From contig JAEUMU010000098.1 of assembly GCA_016791325.1 (NCBI GenBank), positions 1-9,023 of the forward strand: a DNA stretch of 9,023 nucleotides, written 5' to 3'. Each line of letters opens with the position of its first letter. The first letter of the stretch is position 1. Both the position numbers and the translations under genes were made by a program. This document shows, piece by piece, positions 1-7,187 of this stretch. The notes beneath the pieces are model-generated. The model was not told the DNA's origin and did no database searches. It was given only the letters and a program-made list of their open reading frames with translations. The DNA comes from Hyphomonadaceae bacterium (GTDB lineage Bacteria > Pseudomonadota > Alphaproteobacteria > Caulobacterales > Aquidulcibacteraceae).

Positions 1-468
1 CGCCCTGCGGAGCTTGAGGTGAGCTGGGCCGTCATCGCCATGCTCGGCTCGGCCGCGCTCGTCGCTTACAGCGTCGTCACCATCAAGGATCTCACACGCG
101 ATCACTCGACGCTCACTTTAGTCGCTTGGCTGAACGCCACCACAGCGCTCGTCGGCTTACCGCTGGCGCTGTTTGCCTGGCGCACGCCCGATCTGGCCGA
201 CGCCGCCTTGTTCCTGGTGGTGGGCTTCGCCGGCGTCGCCGCGCAAAGTTGTTTCACCCGCGGCATCGCCGCCGGCGAAGCGTCGATGATGGCGCTGATG
301 GATTATCTGCGCCTGCCCATGGCGGCGCTGGCGGGCTTCATCGTTTTCCACGAAGTGCTCGACGCCTGGACGCTGGCCGGCGCTGTCATCGTCATCGGCT
401 CAACGGTTTTCATCACCGTGCGCGAGCAGATGCTGGAAAAGAAGCGCGCCGCGCCCCCACCGGACTAG
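1..468 (+). CDS. DMT/EamA-family membrane transporter, C-terminal part (5' end outside window)
   Basis: This reading frame is open to the left edge, so the gene is truncated by the window. A GTG at 19 could act as a start but is probably internal. The visible 155 residues contain about five hydrophobic, membrane-spanning stretches and end in a short basic/proline-rich cytoplasmic tail. That is the size and pattern of the second EamA repeat of a ten-helix drug/metabolite transporter. The last two helices carry a typical EamA pattern: a small-residue-rich helix around 'LRLPMAALAGFIVF', then an acidic 'HE' turn, then the final 'AGAVIVIGSTVFI' helix. Members move small metabolites or drugs across the inner membrane. 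The substrate cannot be read from the sequence. The stop lies 25 bases before polA, so polA may be partly transcribed with it. Confidence 0.8.
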   Translation, partial: RPAELEVSWAVIAMLGSAALVAYSVVTIKDLTRDHSTLTLVAWLNATTALVGLPLALFAWRTPDLADAALFLVVGFAGVAAQSCFTRGIAAGEASMMALMDYLRLPMAALAGFIVFHEVLDAWTLAGAVIVIGSTVFITVREQMLEKKRAAPPPD

Positions 469-493
469 AGACGCGCCGGTTTGAACTCGCTAT

Positions 494-3388
494 ATGGCGC
501 CCATGGCCGCTTCGCAGAAATCCCGCCTCTTTCTCATCGATGGTTCCGGCTACATCTTCCGCGCCTACCACGCGCTGCCCCCGCTAACGCGCGCCAGCGA
601 TGGCATGCCTGTCGGCGCGGTGGCCGGCTTCTGCAACATGGTGTGGAAATTTCTGGAGGAGATGAAAGGCGGCGAAGCGCCTACCCACCTCGCCGTCATT
701 TTCGACAAGAGCGAAATCACGTTCCGCAACGAACTCTATCCCGAATATAAAGCCCATCGCCCTCCGGCGCCGGAAGATCTTGCCCCCCAATTTCCGCTGA
801 TCCGCGATGCAACACGCGCCTTCAACTTGCCCTGCATCGAAATGGGCGGCTTTGAAGCCGATGACTTGATCGCCACCTACGCCCGCCAGGCCGCCGCCAG
901 CGGCGCGAGCGTGCGCATCGTCTCTTCGGATAAGGATCTCATGCAGCTCATCGTCGATGGGCAGATCCAGCTTTACGATCCTATGAAAAGCCGGGCGCTT
1001 GGCCCTGAAGCAGTGATGGAAAAATTCGGCGTTACGCCCGATAAGGTCGTCGATGTGCAAGCGTTGATCGGCGATAGCGTCGATAACGTGCCCGGCGCTC
1101 CCGGCATCGGCCCGAAAACCGCGGCCGAACTGATGGCCATGTTCGGTTCGCTCGAAGCCATTCTCGAACGCGCCAACGAAATCAAGCAGCCCAAGCGGCG
1201 TCAAACCTTGATCGATCACGCCGATCAAATCCGGCTCTCCAAAACACTCGTCACGCTGCGCGACGATGTGCCCGTGGAGGAGAAATGGGAAAGCTTCGCC
1301 GTGCGCGATCCCGAAGCTTCCACCTTGCTGCAATTTCTCGATGCGATGGAGTTCCGCACGCTCTCGCGCCGCGTGCGCGAGCATTTCGCTAAGGAGCGCG
1401 GCGTTCAGATCGTCGCGGAGTACGAAAGCGGGCAGGGCGCGCCCGCCCAGGCGCCCGCGTCGGCCAACGGCCCGGTGCTTGAGCCGGTGGAAACAGAGTT
1501 CAAGCCTGCGGCGTACAAAATCGTGCGCGATCTGCCCGCGCTCGAAGCCTATGTCGCGCGTGCGCGCGCCGCCGGCCTTGTCGGCATCGATACCGAAGCG
1601 GATTCCATCAACGCCGTCAGCGCCGGGCTCGTCGGCGTCTCGCTGTCACTCGCCGCGAACGACGCCATTTACATCCCCCTCGCGCACAAAACCGCCGATG
1701 CTCGCGCGGGCGAGCTGTTCGCAAGCGAGCTGGAGGAGCCGCGTGCGGCGCCAGCGTCCCCGCCGCCGGCTGAAGCGCAAATCCCGCTTGCCGCCGCGCT
1801 CGCTGCGCTCAAGCCGCTGCTGGAGGATCCCGGCGTGCTCAAAGCCGGCCTCAACATCAAGTGGGACATCGCCCTGTTCGCCCGCCACGGCGTAACGCTC
1901 GCCCCGTTCGACGATCCAATGCTGATCTCGTACGCGCTCTATGGAGGCCTCGATTCGCACGACAAGGCCGATCTGGTGAACAAGCACCTGGGCCACGCGC
2001 TGACGCCGGTGGCCGAGATCGCCGGCAAAGGCAAAGCCCGCTTGAGCTATGATCTCATCGAGATCGATCGCGCTGGCGCCTATTCGTGCGAGCAGGCGGA
2101 TGCGGCGCTGCGCCTGTGGCGCAAGCTTAAGCCGCAGCTTGGCGCCGAGCGCCTCGTCACCGTTTATGAAACGCTGGAGCGCCCGTTGCCGCCGGTGCTG
2201 GCGGCGATGGAGCGTGAAGGCATCCGCATCGATCCGCACATGCTGTCGCGTCTCTCCGGCGATTTCGCCCAGCGCATGCTGCAGTATGAAAGCGAAGCCT
2301 ATGGCCTGGCCGGGCGTGAGTTCAACCTCGGCAGCCCCAAGCAGCTGGGCGAGATTCTGTTCGATGAACTGAAGCTGCAAGGCGGCTCAAAAACCAAAAC
2401 CGGCGCCTGGTCGACTGACGCCTCCATTCTCGAAACACTCGCCGAAGAGCACGAACTTCCGAACAAAGTGCTGGAATGGCGCCAGCTCTCGAAGCTGCGC
2501 AGCACATATACGGAGGCCCTCGGCCAAGCCATCAATCCGCAAACCGGGCGCATCCACACCAGCTACGCGCTCGCCTCCACCACCACCGGCCGGCTTTCCT
2601 CCAACGATCCGAACCTGCAGAACATCCCCATCCGCACGGAAGAGGGCCGGCGCATCCGCGAAGCCTTCATCGCCGAGCCGGGCAATCTCCTCGTCAGCGC
2701 CGATTATTCGCAGATCGAATTGCGCCTGCTCGCGCACGTGGCCGACATTCCCCAACTCAAGCAAGCCTTCGCCGATGGCGTCGATATTCATGCGCGCACG
2801 GCTTCCGAGATGTTCGGCGTGCCCGTGGAGGGCATGCCCAAGGAAATCCGCAACAACGCCAAGGCGATCAATTTCGGCATCATCTACGGCATTTCCGCCT
2901 TCGGCCTGGCCCGCAATCTTGGCATCGAGCGCGAGGAGGCCGGCGCCTACATCAAGAAATATTTCGAACGCTTCCCCGGCATTCGCGACTATATGGAGGC
3001 GACCAAGTCGTTCGCCCGCGCCAATGGCTATGTGAAAACCATTTTTGGGCGCCGCATCTGGATCGCCGGCATTAAGTCCAAGAACGCCCAAGAGCGCGCC
3101 TTCGGCGAGCGCCAAGCCATCAACGCCCCGCTGCAAGGCGCCGCCGCTGACATCATCCGCCGCGCCATGGTGCGCCTGCCCGATGCGCTTTCCGCCGCCG
3201 GGCTGAAATCGCGCATGCTGCTTCAGGTTCACGATGAACTCGTGTTTGAAGCGCCGGCGGGGGAGGCCGAAAGGTTATGCGCGCTTGCCCGCCGCGTGAT
3301 GGAAGCCGCCCCCGAACCGGTGGTGCAACTCTCCATCCCGCTCACCGTGGAAGCCAAAGCCGGCGCCACCTGGGGCGCGGCGCACTAG
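494..3388 (+). CDS. polA: DNA polymerase I (5' nuclease, 3'-5' exonuclease-like, polymerase)
   Basis: This 964-residue protein fills gaps and removes RNA primers during replication and repair; E. coli Pol I has 928 residues. The 5' nuclease domain (about 12-300) keeps its metal ligands: D16 in 'LIDGSGY', E121/D123/D124 in 'EADD', D146/D148 in 'SSDKD', and D194/D197 in 'GDSVDN'. A proline/alanine-rich linker follows. The exonuclease-like domain spans about 345-550. It keeps D366/E368 ('DTE'), D458 ('NIKWD') and Y530, but the position matching E. coli D501 is Q534 ('YSCEQAD'), so proofreading may be weak or lost. The polymerase domain (about 590-964) is intact: D737 in motif A ('DYSQIELRLLAH'), the O-helix 'RNNAKAINFGIIYG' with F794 (the E. 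coli F762 position), and H913-D914-E915 in motif C. The exonuclease domain has an extra Pro/Ala-rich insert around 400-425. No clear ribosome-binding site precedes ATG 494; ATG 503 is an equally plausible start. Confidence 0.97.
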   Translation: MAPMAASQKSRLFLIDGSGYIFRAYHALPPLTRASDGMPVGAVAGFCNMVWKFLEEMKGGEAPTHLAVIFDKSEITFRNELYPEYKAHRPPAPEDLAPQFPLIRDATRAFNLPCIEMGGFEADDLIATYARQAAASGASVRIVSSDKDLMQLIVDGQIQLYDPMKSRALGPEAVMEKFGVTPDKVVDVQALIGDSVDNVPGAPGIGPKTAAELMAMFGSLEAILERANEIKQPKRRQTLIDHADQIRLSKTLVTLRDDVPVEEKWESFAVRDPEASTLLQFLDAMEFRTLSRRVREHFAKERGVQIVAEYESGQGAPAQAPASANGPVLEPVETEFKPAAYKIVRDLPALEAYVARARAAGLVGIDTEADSINAVSAGLVGVSLSLAANDAIYIPLAHKTADARAGELFASELEEPRAAPASPPPAEAQIPLAAALAALKPLLEDPGVLKAGLNIKWDIALFARHGVTLAPFDDPMLISYALYGGLDSHDKADLVNKHLGHALTPVAEIAGKGKARLSYDLIEIDRAGAYSCEQADAALRLWRKLKPQLGAERLVTVYETLERPLPPVLAAMEREGIRIDPHMLSRLSGDFAQRMLQYESEAYGLAGREFNLGSPKQLGEILFDELKLQGGSKTKTGAWSTDASILETLAEEHELPNKVLEWRQLSKLRSTYTEALGQAINPQTGRIHTSYALASTTTGRLSSNDPNLQNIPIRTEEGRRIREAFIAEPGNLLVSADYSQIELRLLAHVADIPQLKQAFADGVDIHARTASEMFGVPVEGMPKEIRNNAKAINFGIIYGISAFGLARNLGIEREEAGAYIKKYFERFPGIRDYMEATKSFARANGYVKTIFGRRIWIAGIKSKNAQERAFGERQAINAPLQGAAADIIRRAMVRLPDALSAAGLKSRMLLQVHDELVFEAPAGEAERLCALARRVMEAAPEPVVQLSIPLTVEAKAGATWGAAH

Positions 3389-3451
3389 TATCCGTGTTCG
3401 CGCGCAGCCTTGGCGCCATCAGATCGCCGCGCTCAAGCTTTCCTACTCTTC

Positions 3452-3463
3452 GCGGGAGCCCGC
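3452..3463 (+). promoter_or_regulatory. Ribosome-binding site inside a small inverted repeat
   Basis: GGGAG at 3454-3458 sits 7 bases before the ATG at 3466 and decides the start of the small secreted protein. It lies within GCGGGAGCCCGC (3452-3463), whose arms GCGG and CCGC can form a tight hairpin that would cover the site. The ribosome-binding role is well supported by spacing. A regulatory role for the hairpin is only a possibility, because such short GC repeats are common at this base composition. Confidence 0.5.
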
Positions 3464-3465
3464 AT

Positions 3466-3873
3466 ATGAAGCACATCGCCTTTGCCGCGTTATCTTGGTT
3501 CGCCGCCGCGGCGTCCGCGGCTGCGCTTCAGCCCGCCGATCTGGTTGGCGCATGGGAGACGCAATGGGCGAACGCGGCCGGCGAAGCGCCAAGCGGAGGC
3601 GGGCCGCTCATCATTCGCCTTGATGGAAGCGAAGGCGCACTCGACGGCCTCACCCCCGCGCCGGGCTGGGATGGCGTGCAGACCGGCGAGACGGCGCCGG
3701 GCCCAAACGGCGCGCTGATCTGGTCCGGCCGCTGGGCCAGCATCTGGCCGGAGGGCGCCACGATGGGCGCGTTCCGCTTGGTCTTCACCGATGCGGACAC
3801 CTTCACCGGCACATGGTCCACCGATGACGGCTCGGTCACGGATGCGACATGGAACGGCGCCCGCGCGCGCTGA
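3466..3873 (+). CDS. Small secreted protein of unknown function, probable beta-barrel
   Basis: This 135-residue protein begins with a clear Sec signal peptide: MKH, then a hydrophobic alanine-rich stretch to about residue 18, with a likely cut at an Ala-x-Ala site near residues 18-20. It is therefore probably periplasmic. The mature part has no cysteines and is rich in tryptophan, glycine and threonine. Two spaced patterns stand out: 'GAWETQW' near the start, and 'GRWASIW' followed by 'FTGTWSTDDG' near the end. Repeated Gly-x-Trp strands of this kind resemble small lipocalin-like barrel proteins, but this is resemblance by eye and not a family assignment. The open frame runs back into polA to 3277. 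ATG 3466 was chosen because of the Shine-Dalgarno at 3454-3458 and the signal peptide. The gene lies 77 bases after polA and 153 before chvI, on the same strand. No function can be given. Confidence 0.75.
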   Translation: MKHIAFAALSWFAAAASAAALQPADLVGAWETQWANAAGEAPSGGGPLIIRLDGSEGALDGLTPAPGWDGVQTGETAPGPNGALIWSGRWASIWPEGATMGAFRLVFTDADTFTGTWSTDDGSVTDATWNGARAR

Positions 3874-3953
3874 TTTCGCCGTGTTTCGAACACCATTCGC
3901 GCCAAGCGCCGCTCAAATTCCAGAGAGCCGCCGCCCATAGGGCGAGAACGTGT

Positions 3954-3981
3954 TTGCTTGCGACGCGGACGCAGCTATGAC
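3954..3981 (+). promoter_or_regulatory. Candidate sigma-70-type promoter upstream of chvI
   Basis: TTGCTT (3954-3959) and TATGAC (3976-3981) are separated by 16 bases and would start transcription about 40 bases before the chvI ATG. The match is partial: three or four of six positions in each box. The location is sensible, in the 153-base gap 3874-4026, which otherwise holds no gene and only a weak GTGTT/AACAC inverted repeat at 3881-3893. The call rests on pattern alone. Confidence 0.3.
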
Positions 3982-4026
3982 TCGCACCTAAGTTCATTAC
4001 GGCAAAGTCAGGAACTGCCCCCGCCC

Positions 4027-4722
4027 ATGCCCACCATCGCCCTGGTCGATGACGACGAAAACATCCTCGCCTCGCTCAAGATCTTCTTTGAGGCTGAAGG
4101 ATACACCGTGCGCACCTATACCGATGGCGCGACGGCGTTAACGGCTCTCGCCGAGACGCCGCCCGATCTGGCCATTCTCGATATCAAGATGCCGCGCATG
4201 GATGGGGTCGAGGTGCTGCGGCGCCTGCGCCAAAGCTCGAACCTCCCCGTCATCTTCCTTACCTCCAAGGATGACGAGATGGACGAGGTGGTGGGCTTCA
4301 ATGTCGGCGCCGACGATTACATCAAAAAGCCATTCTCCCAGCGCCTGCTCAACGAGCGCGTGAAGGCGCTGCTGCGCCGCACGCGCGCCGGCGCGCCGGG
4401 CGCCGAGACGGGGGATAAAAAGCCGATCGTGCGCGGCGAGCTGGTGCTCGATCCCAATCGCCACGCCTGCACCTGGAAGGGCGAGCAGGTGCGCCTCACG
4501 GTCACGGAATTTCTCATTTTGCAAGCTTTGGCCCAGCGTCCGGGCTATGTGAAAAGCCGCGACCAGCTGATGGACGCAGCCTACGATGATCAGGTCTATG
4601 TCGACGACAGAACCATCGACAGTCACATCAAGCGGCTCCGCAAGAAGTTCCGCGACATCGACGGCGAGTTCGACGCCATCGAAACGCTCTATGGCGTCGG
4701 CTACAGATACAACGAAGCGTGA
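4027..4722 (+). CDS. chvI: ChvI-type response regulator (OmpR/PhoB family)
   Basis: This 231-residue DNA-binding regulator is phosphorylated by ChvG. In Alphaproteobacteria the pair controls envelope, acid and host-adaptation genes. The receiver domain (1 to about 118) has the acidic pocket D8-D9-D10, the phospho-acceptor D52 in '[10 protein letters not shown]', T79 in 'FLTSKD' and K101 in 'KKPFS'. An OmpR-type winged-helix domain fills about 130-228. The stretches '[17 protein letters not shown]' and '[18 protein letters not shown]' match what I recall of rhizobial ChvI almost residue for residue, so the name is secure. ATG 4027 was chosen because '[10 protein letters not shown]' is the usual ChvI N-terminus. 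The frame continues back to 3958 but that part looks non-coding. The nearest Shine-Dalgarno-like AGGA (4010-4013) is rather far, at 13 bases. The 3' end overlaps chvG by 32 bases. Confidence 0.96.
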   Translation: MPTIALVDDDENILASLKIFFEAEGYTVRTYTDGATALTALAETPPDLAILDIKMPRMDGVEVLRRLRQSSNLPVIFLTSKDDEMDEVVGFNVGADDYIKKPFSQRLLNERVKALLRRTRAGAPGAETGDKKPIVRGELVLDPNRHACTWKGEQVRLTVTEFLILQALAQRPGYVKSRDQLMDAAYDDQVYVDDRTIDSHIKRLRKKFRDIDGEFDAIETLYGVGYRYNEA

Positions 4723-6322
4723 GGGGCTTGCGGCGATCGCGCGCTCGCGCATCGCCCGCATCATCTTCATCTGGAACTTCGCCGGTTTCGCGCTGCTCGC
4801 CGTTGGCGTGCTGCTGCTCACCGAAATGCGCGCCGGGCTGACTGACGCGCAATTCCGCAACCTGCGCACCCAGGGCGAACTGATCACCAACGTGCTGATC
4901 GAAACCGGCACGGTGCAGGGCAATCCTTATCCAGGCATCAACGAGCCCGCCGTGCGCGAAGTGCTGCGCCGGCTGTTGCCGCCGGTGGCGGAAGGCGCGC
5001 GCCCCGGCGCATCGGGTCCGCGCGTGCGCGTCTATGCGTCCGATGGGCGCCTCGTGGCCGATACCGACGTGCTCTACGATCGGCTTGAGGAAACGCCGCT
5101 GCCGGCGTCGGTACAAACCGGCCTCGCCGAACGTATCGAGCGCGCTGCGCGGCAGATGGAATATTTGCGCATTACGCCCTGGCGCGCCTCCATCAGCCTC
5201 GCCGAGGAGCGCACGCGCGCCCTGGAAGGCGAAATCGCCCGCGGCGAGCGGCTCAACGAAAAGGGCGAACGCGTCGTTTCCGTCACCCTGCCGATCCGGC
5301 GCGTGCATATGGTGCTCGGCACCGTCACCATCGAAAGCGCCGATGTGGAGCGCATCCTGGTGGCCGAGCGCGCCAGCATGATCCCGTTCATCGTCGGCGC
5401 GGCGGTGGCGATCGCGCTGTCTTCGCTGCTGCTGGCTTTGTTCATCGCAGGCCCGCTGGAGCGTCTGGCTTCGGCCGCCGATCGTGTCCGCGCCACCGGC
5501 GCCACGCGCCTCAAGCTGCCGGAGGTTTCCAAGCGCAACGATGAAATTGGCGCGCTCTCGCAATCCATCGAAGCGATGACGGATGCGCTCGCCGATCGCA
5601 TCGACGCCAATGAGCGTTTCGCCGCCGATGTCAGCCACGAGATCAAGAACCCGCTCGCCTCGATCCGCTCGGCGGTGGACGCCGCCCGCGCCGTGCAGGA
5701 TCCCCAGCGCCAGGCGCAATTGCTCGGCATCGTCGCCCAGGATGTGAAGCGCCTCGATCGCCTCATCACCGATATCGCCCGCGCCAGCCACATCGAGGCT
5801 GAAACAGCGCGCGGGGATCTTGGCGCCGTCGATCTCGGCGCCATGGTCTACGAATTGGTGCGCGCTTATGCGCCTGCGCCCGATGAAACCGCCGCCGTGC
5901 AGGTGCTGTTTGTCGGCGCCCGTCCCAACGGCGCCATCGTGCAGGGCCAGGAAGCGCCGCTCGGCCAAGTGTTCCGCAACCTGATCGATAATGCGCGCTC
6001 GTTCAGCCCGCCCGGCGGGCAGGTGTCGGTGCGCGTGGAGATCGTGCGCAATCGCGAGGGCGGTTTGGTTCGCGCCACGGTTGAAGACGAAGGCCCCGGC
6101 ATTCCGCCGGAGAATCTCGAAACCGTGTTCCAGCGTTTCTACACCCAGCGCCCGCAGGGCGTGGCGTTTGGCGGCAATTCAGGTTTGGGCCTTTCCATCG
6201 CGCGCCAGATCGTCACCGCCCATCGCGGACGCATCTTCGCGCAGAATATCGAAGGCGAAGGCGCCAAAGTGGCCGGCGCGCGCCTCGTGGTGGAGCTGCC
6301 GCTGGCGGGTGCGCGCGGTTAA
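4691..6322 (+). CDS. chvG: ChvG-type sensor histidine kinase
   Basis: This 543-residue inner-membrane sensor kinase is the partner of ChvI. The order is: a short basic cytoplasmic start, TM1 (about 21-44), a periplasmic sensor region (about 45-228), TM2 (about 230-254), HAMP (about 253-306), a HisKA domain with H316 in '[18 protein letters not shown]', and a HATPase domain. The ATPase part has the N box around N430-N434 ('[15 protein letters not shown]'), the G1 box D466-x-G-x-G470 ('DEGPGIP'), the phenylalanine-rich '[10 protein letters not shown]' and the G2 box at 497-501 ('[11 protein letters not shown]'). All catalytic motifs look intact. It is somewhat shorter than the roughly 595 residues I recall for rhizobial ChvG/ExoS. 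ATG 4691 lies inside chvI. It is the last in-frame start before TM1; ATGs at 4586 and 4598 would add only an out-of-frame reading of conserved chvI. No Shine-Dalgarno is visible, which suggests translation coupled to chvI. Confidence 0.95.
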   Translation: MASATDTTKREGLAAIARSRIARIIFIWNFAGFALLAVGVLLLTEMRAGLTDAQFRNLRTQGELITNVLIETGTVQGNPYPGINEPAVREVLRRLLPPVAEGARPGASGPRVRVYASDGRLVADTDVLYDRLEETPLPASVQTGLAERIERAARQMEYLRITPWRASISLAEERTRALEGEIARGERLNEKGERVVSVTLPIRRVHMVLGTVTIESADVERILVAERASMIPFIVGAAVAIALSSLLLALFIAGPLERLASAADRVRATGATRLKLPEVSKRNDEIGALSQSIEAMTDALADRIDANERFAADVSHEIKNPLASIRSAVDAARAVQDPQRQAQLLGIVAQDVKRLDRLITDIARASHIEAETARGDLGAVDLGAMVYELVRAYAPAPDETAAVQVLFVGARPNGAIVQGQEAPLGQVFRNLIDNARSFSPPGGQVSVRVEIVRNREGGLVRATVEDEGPGIPPENLETVFQRFYTQRPQGVAFGGNSGLGLSIARQIVTAHRGRIFAQNIEGEGAKVAGARLVVELPLAGARG

Positions 6323-6440
6323 GTTCGCCTGTTGGTCGAAAACTGTAAGCGGCGTGCGGCTTTTGCTTTTCTCGCAACCGCGAAAGGGTAATGTGGCACC
6401 CCTTGCGAGTGGCCCGGCGTTCGGGTGGCGGGAGTAGGGA
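6323..6440 (+). promoter_or_regulatory. Leader between chvG and the EIIA gene, possible promoter and clear ribosome-binding site
   Basis: This 118-base gap holds no gene. In many relatives hprK, and often rapZ, lies between chvG and EIIA-Man. Its middle is richer in A/T than its surroundings. TAATGT at 6389-6394 could be a -10 box, but the best upstream boxes fit poorly: TTTTCT at 6367-6372 with a 16-base spacer, or TTGCTT at 6363-6368 with 20. A strong Shine-Dalgarno GGGAG (6430-6434) stands 6 bases before ATG 6441. A separate promoter for the PTS genes is plausible but not shown. Confidence 0.35.
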
Positions 6441-6845
6441 ATGATCGGCGTCGTGGTGGTGTCCCACGGCCGCTTGGCGAACGAATTCGTCGCCGCGGCC
6501 GAGCATGTTCTGGGCCCACAGGAGCAGATGCGGGCGGTCGCTATCGGCCCGTTCGACGACATGGAGGAACGCCGCGCCGACATTATCGAGGCGGTCCGTA
6601 GCGTTGAGCGCGGGCAGGGCGTCGTCATTTTGACCGATATGTTCGGCGGCACGCCGTCCAATCTCGCCATTTCGGTGATCAATCAGGTGAAAACCGAGGT
6701 CATCGCCGGGGTGAACCTGCCCATGCTGATCAAGCTGGCCGAGGTGCGCGATAAGCTCTCCCTGGCCGACGCCGCGCTTGCCGCCCAAGACGCCGGCCGG
6801 CGCTACATCCGCGTCGCCTCTGTGGAATTGGCCGGCGGAGCCTGA
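6441..6845 (+). CDS. manX: PTS EIIA component, mannose/fructose family (regulatory)
   Basis: This 134-residue cytoplasmic protein has the fold-defining features of the EIIA-Man family. The phosphorylated histidine is H9 in 'MIGVVVVSHGRLA', and the conserved 'DMFGGTPSN' loop lies at 66-74. It accepts phosphate from HPr. In Alphaproteobacteria these proteins usually have no matching EIIB/EIIC sugar permease nearby. None is seen here, so it most likely acts in a regulatory phosphorelay and not in sugar uptake. The length is that of a single EIIA domain with no fused EIIB. It is followed after 15 bases by ptsH, clearly as one operon. The start is fixed by the Shine-Dalgarno at 6430-6434. The symbol manX follows common usage for this cluster; other names are in use. 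Confidence 0.93.
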   Translation: MIGVVVVSHGRLANEFVAAAEHVLGPQEQMRAVAIGPFDDMEERRADIIEAVRSVERGQGVVILTDMFGGTPSNLAISVINQVKTEVIAGVNLPMLIKLAEVRDKLSLADAALAAQDAGRRYIRVASVELAGGA

Positions 6846-6860
6846 TACGGCTTTTTGCCT

Positions 6861-7136
6861 ATGGGGCTGAAACGTACTCTCCGCATCGTCAACGTGCGCG
6901 GCTTGCATGCCCGCGCCTCGCGCAAGCTGGCCGAGCTCGCGCTCAGCTTCGACGACACCATCATCATGGTGCGCCGCGAGGATGAAGAGGCCGACGCCCG
7001 TTCGCTGATGGATCTGATGATGCTGGGGGCCGGCGTTGGCTCCGAGATCGAAGTCGAAGCCGAAGGCCCCGAAGCCGCCCGTGCGCTCGATCTGGTGGAG
7101 GCGCTGGTCGCCGCTAAGTTCCACGAAGGCGAATAG
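6861..7136 (+). CDS. ptsH: Phosphocarrier protein HPr (NPr-like)
   Basis: This 91-residue HPr receives phosphate from EI (PtsP, encoded elsewhere) on H16 in 'NVRGLHARAS' and passes it to EIIA proteins such as the one just upstream. The regulatory-serine segment 'ADARSLMDLMMLGAG' is present, with S48 in the place of the HprK target Ser46. The C-terminal helix pattern is normal, and the length matches the family's usual 85-95. ATG 6861 was chosen. A TTG at 6855 would add only two residues, and neither start has a good Shine-Dalgarno, so it is probably translationally coupled to the EIIA gene 15 bases upstream. Surface patches are acidic (EDEEADAR), as in the NPr-type proteins of Alphaproteobacteria. 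Confidence 0.95.
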   Translation: MGLKRTLRIVNVRGLHARASRKLAELALSFDDTIIMVRREDEEADARSLMDLMMLGAGVGSEIEVEAEGPEAARALDLVEALVAAKFHEGE

Positions 7137-7175
7137 CCTGCCCAGACTTTGCCGCAATCTCTGCATCTGCGAGGC

Positions 7176-7182
7176 GGAGGGG
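7176..7182 (+). promoter_or_regulatory. Strong ribosome-binding site of the metallopeptidase gene
   Basis: GGAGGGG is a near-perfect Shine-Dalgarno with GGAGG ending 7 bases before ATG 7188. It fixes that ATG as the start and not the in-frame TTG at 7149. It is the best ribosome-binding site in the window, so this protein may be translated efficiently. Confidence 0.8.
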
Positions 7183-7187
7183 AAGTT

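Noticed and set aside
584..1384. Minus-strand open frame (266 codons) inside polA
   Set aside because: It lies opposite the conserved 5' nuclease domain and has no recognisable features.
3277..3465. N-terminal extension of the small secreted protein back into polA
   Set aside because: The added residues are an out-of-frame reading of the polA 3' end. A signal peptide and a Shine-Dalgarno mark ATG 3466.
3881..3893. GTGTT-TCG-AACAC inverted repeat as a terminator
   Set aside because: The stem is only 5 bp, is AT-containing and is not followed by a T-run. It is too weak to call.
3958..4026. Upstream extension of ChvI (23 residues)
   Set aside because: ChvI proteins begin right at the 'IALVDDD' strand. 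The extension would have no family counterpart and overlaps the candidate promoter.
4586..4690. Longer ChvG start at ATG 4586 or 4598
   Set aside because: The extra Ser/Thr-rich residues are an out-of-frame reading of the conserved ChvI DNA-binding domain.
4628..5968. Long minus-strand open frame (446 codons) opposite chvG
   Set aside because: chvG is fully supported on the + strand by motifs along this whole stretch. Long antisense frames are expected in GC-rich genes, and the translation is low-complexity with no recognisable domain.
6349..6370. AAGC...GCTT followed by a T-rich run after chvG as an intrinsic terminator
   Set aside because: Only 4 bp of stem with a mismatched interior; the T-run is interrupted.
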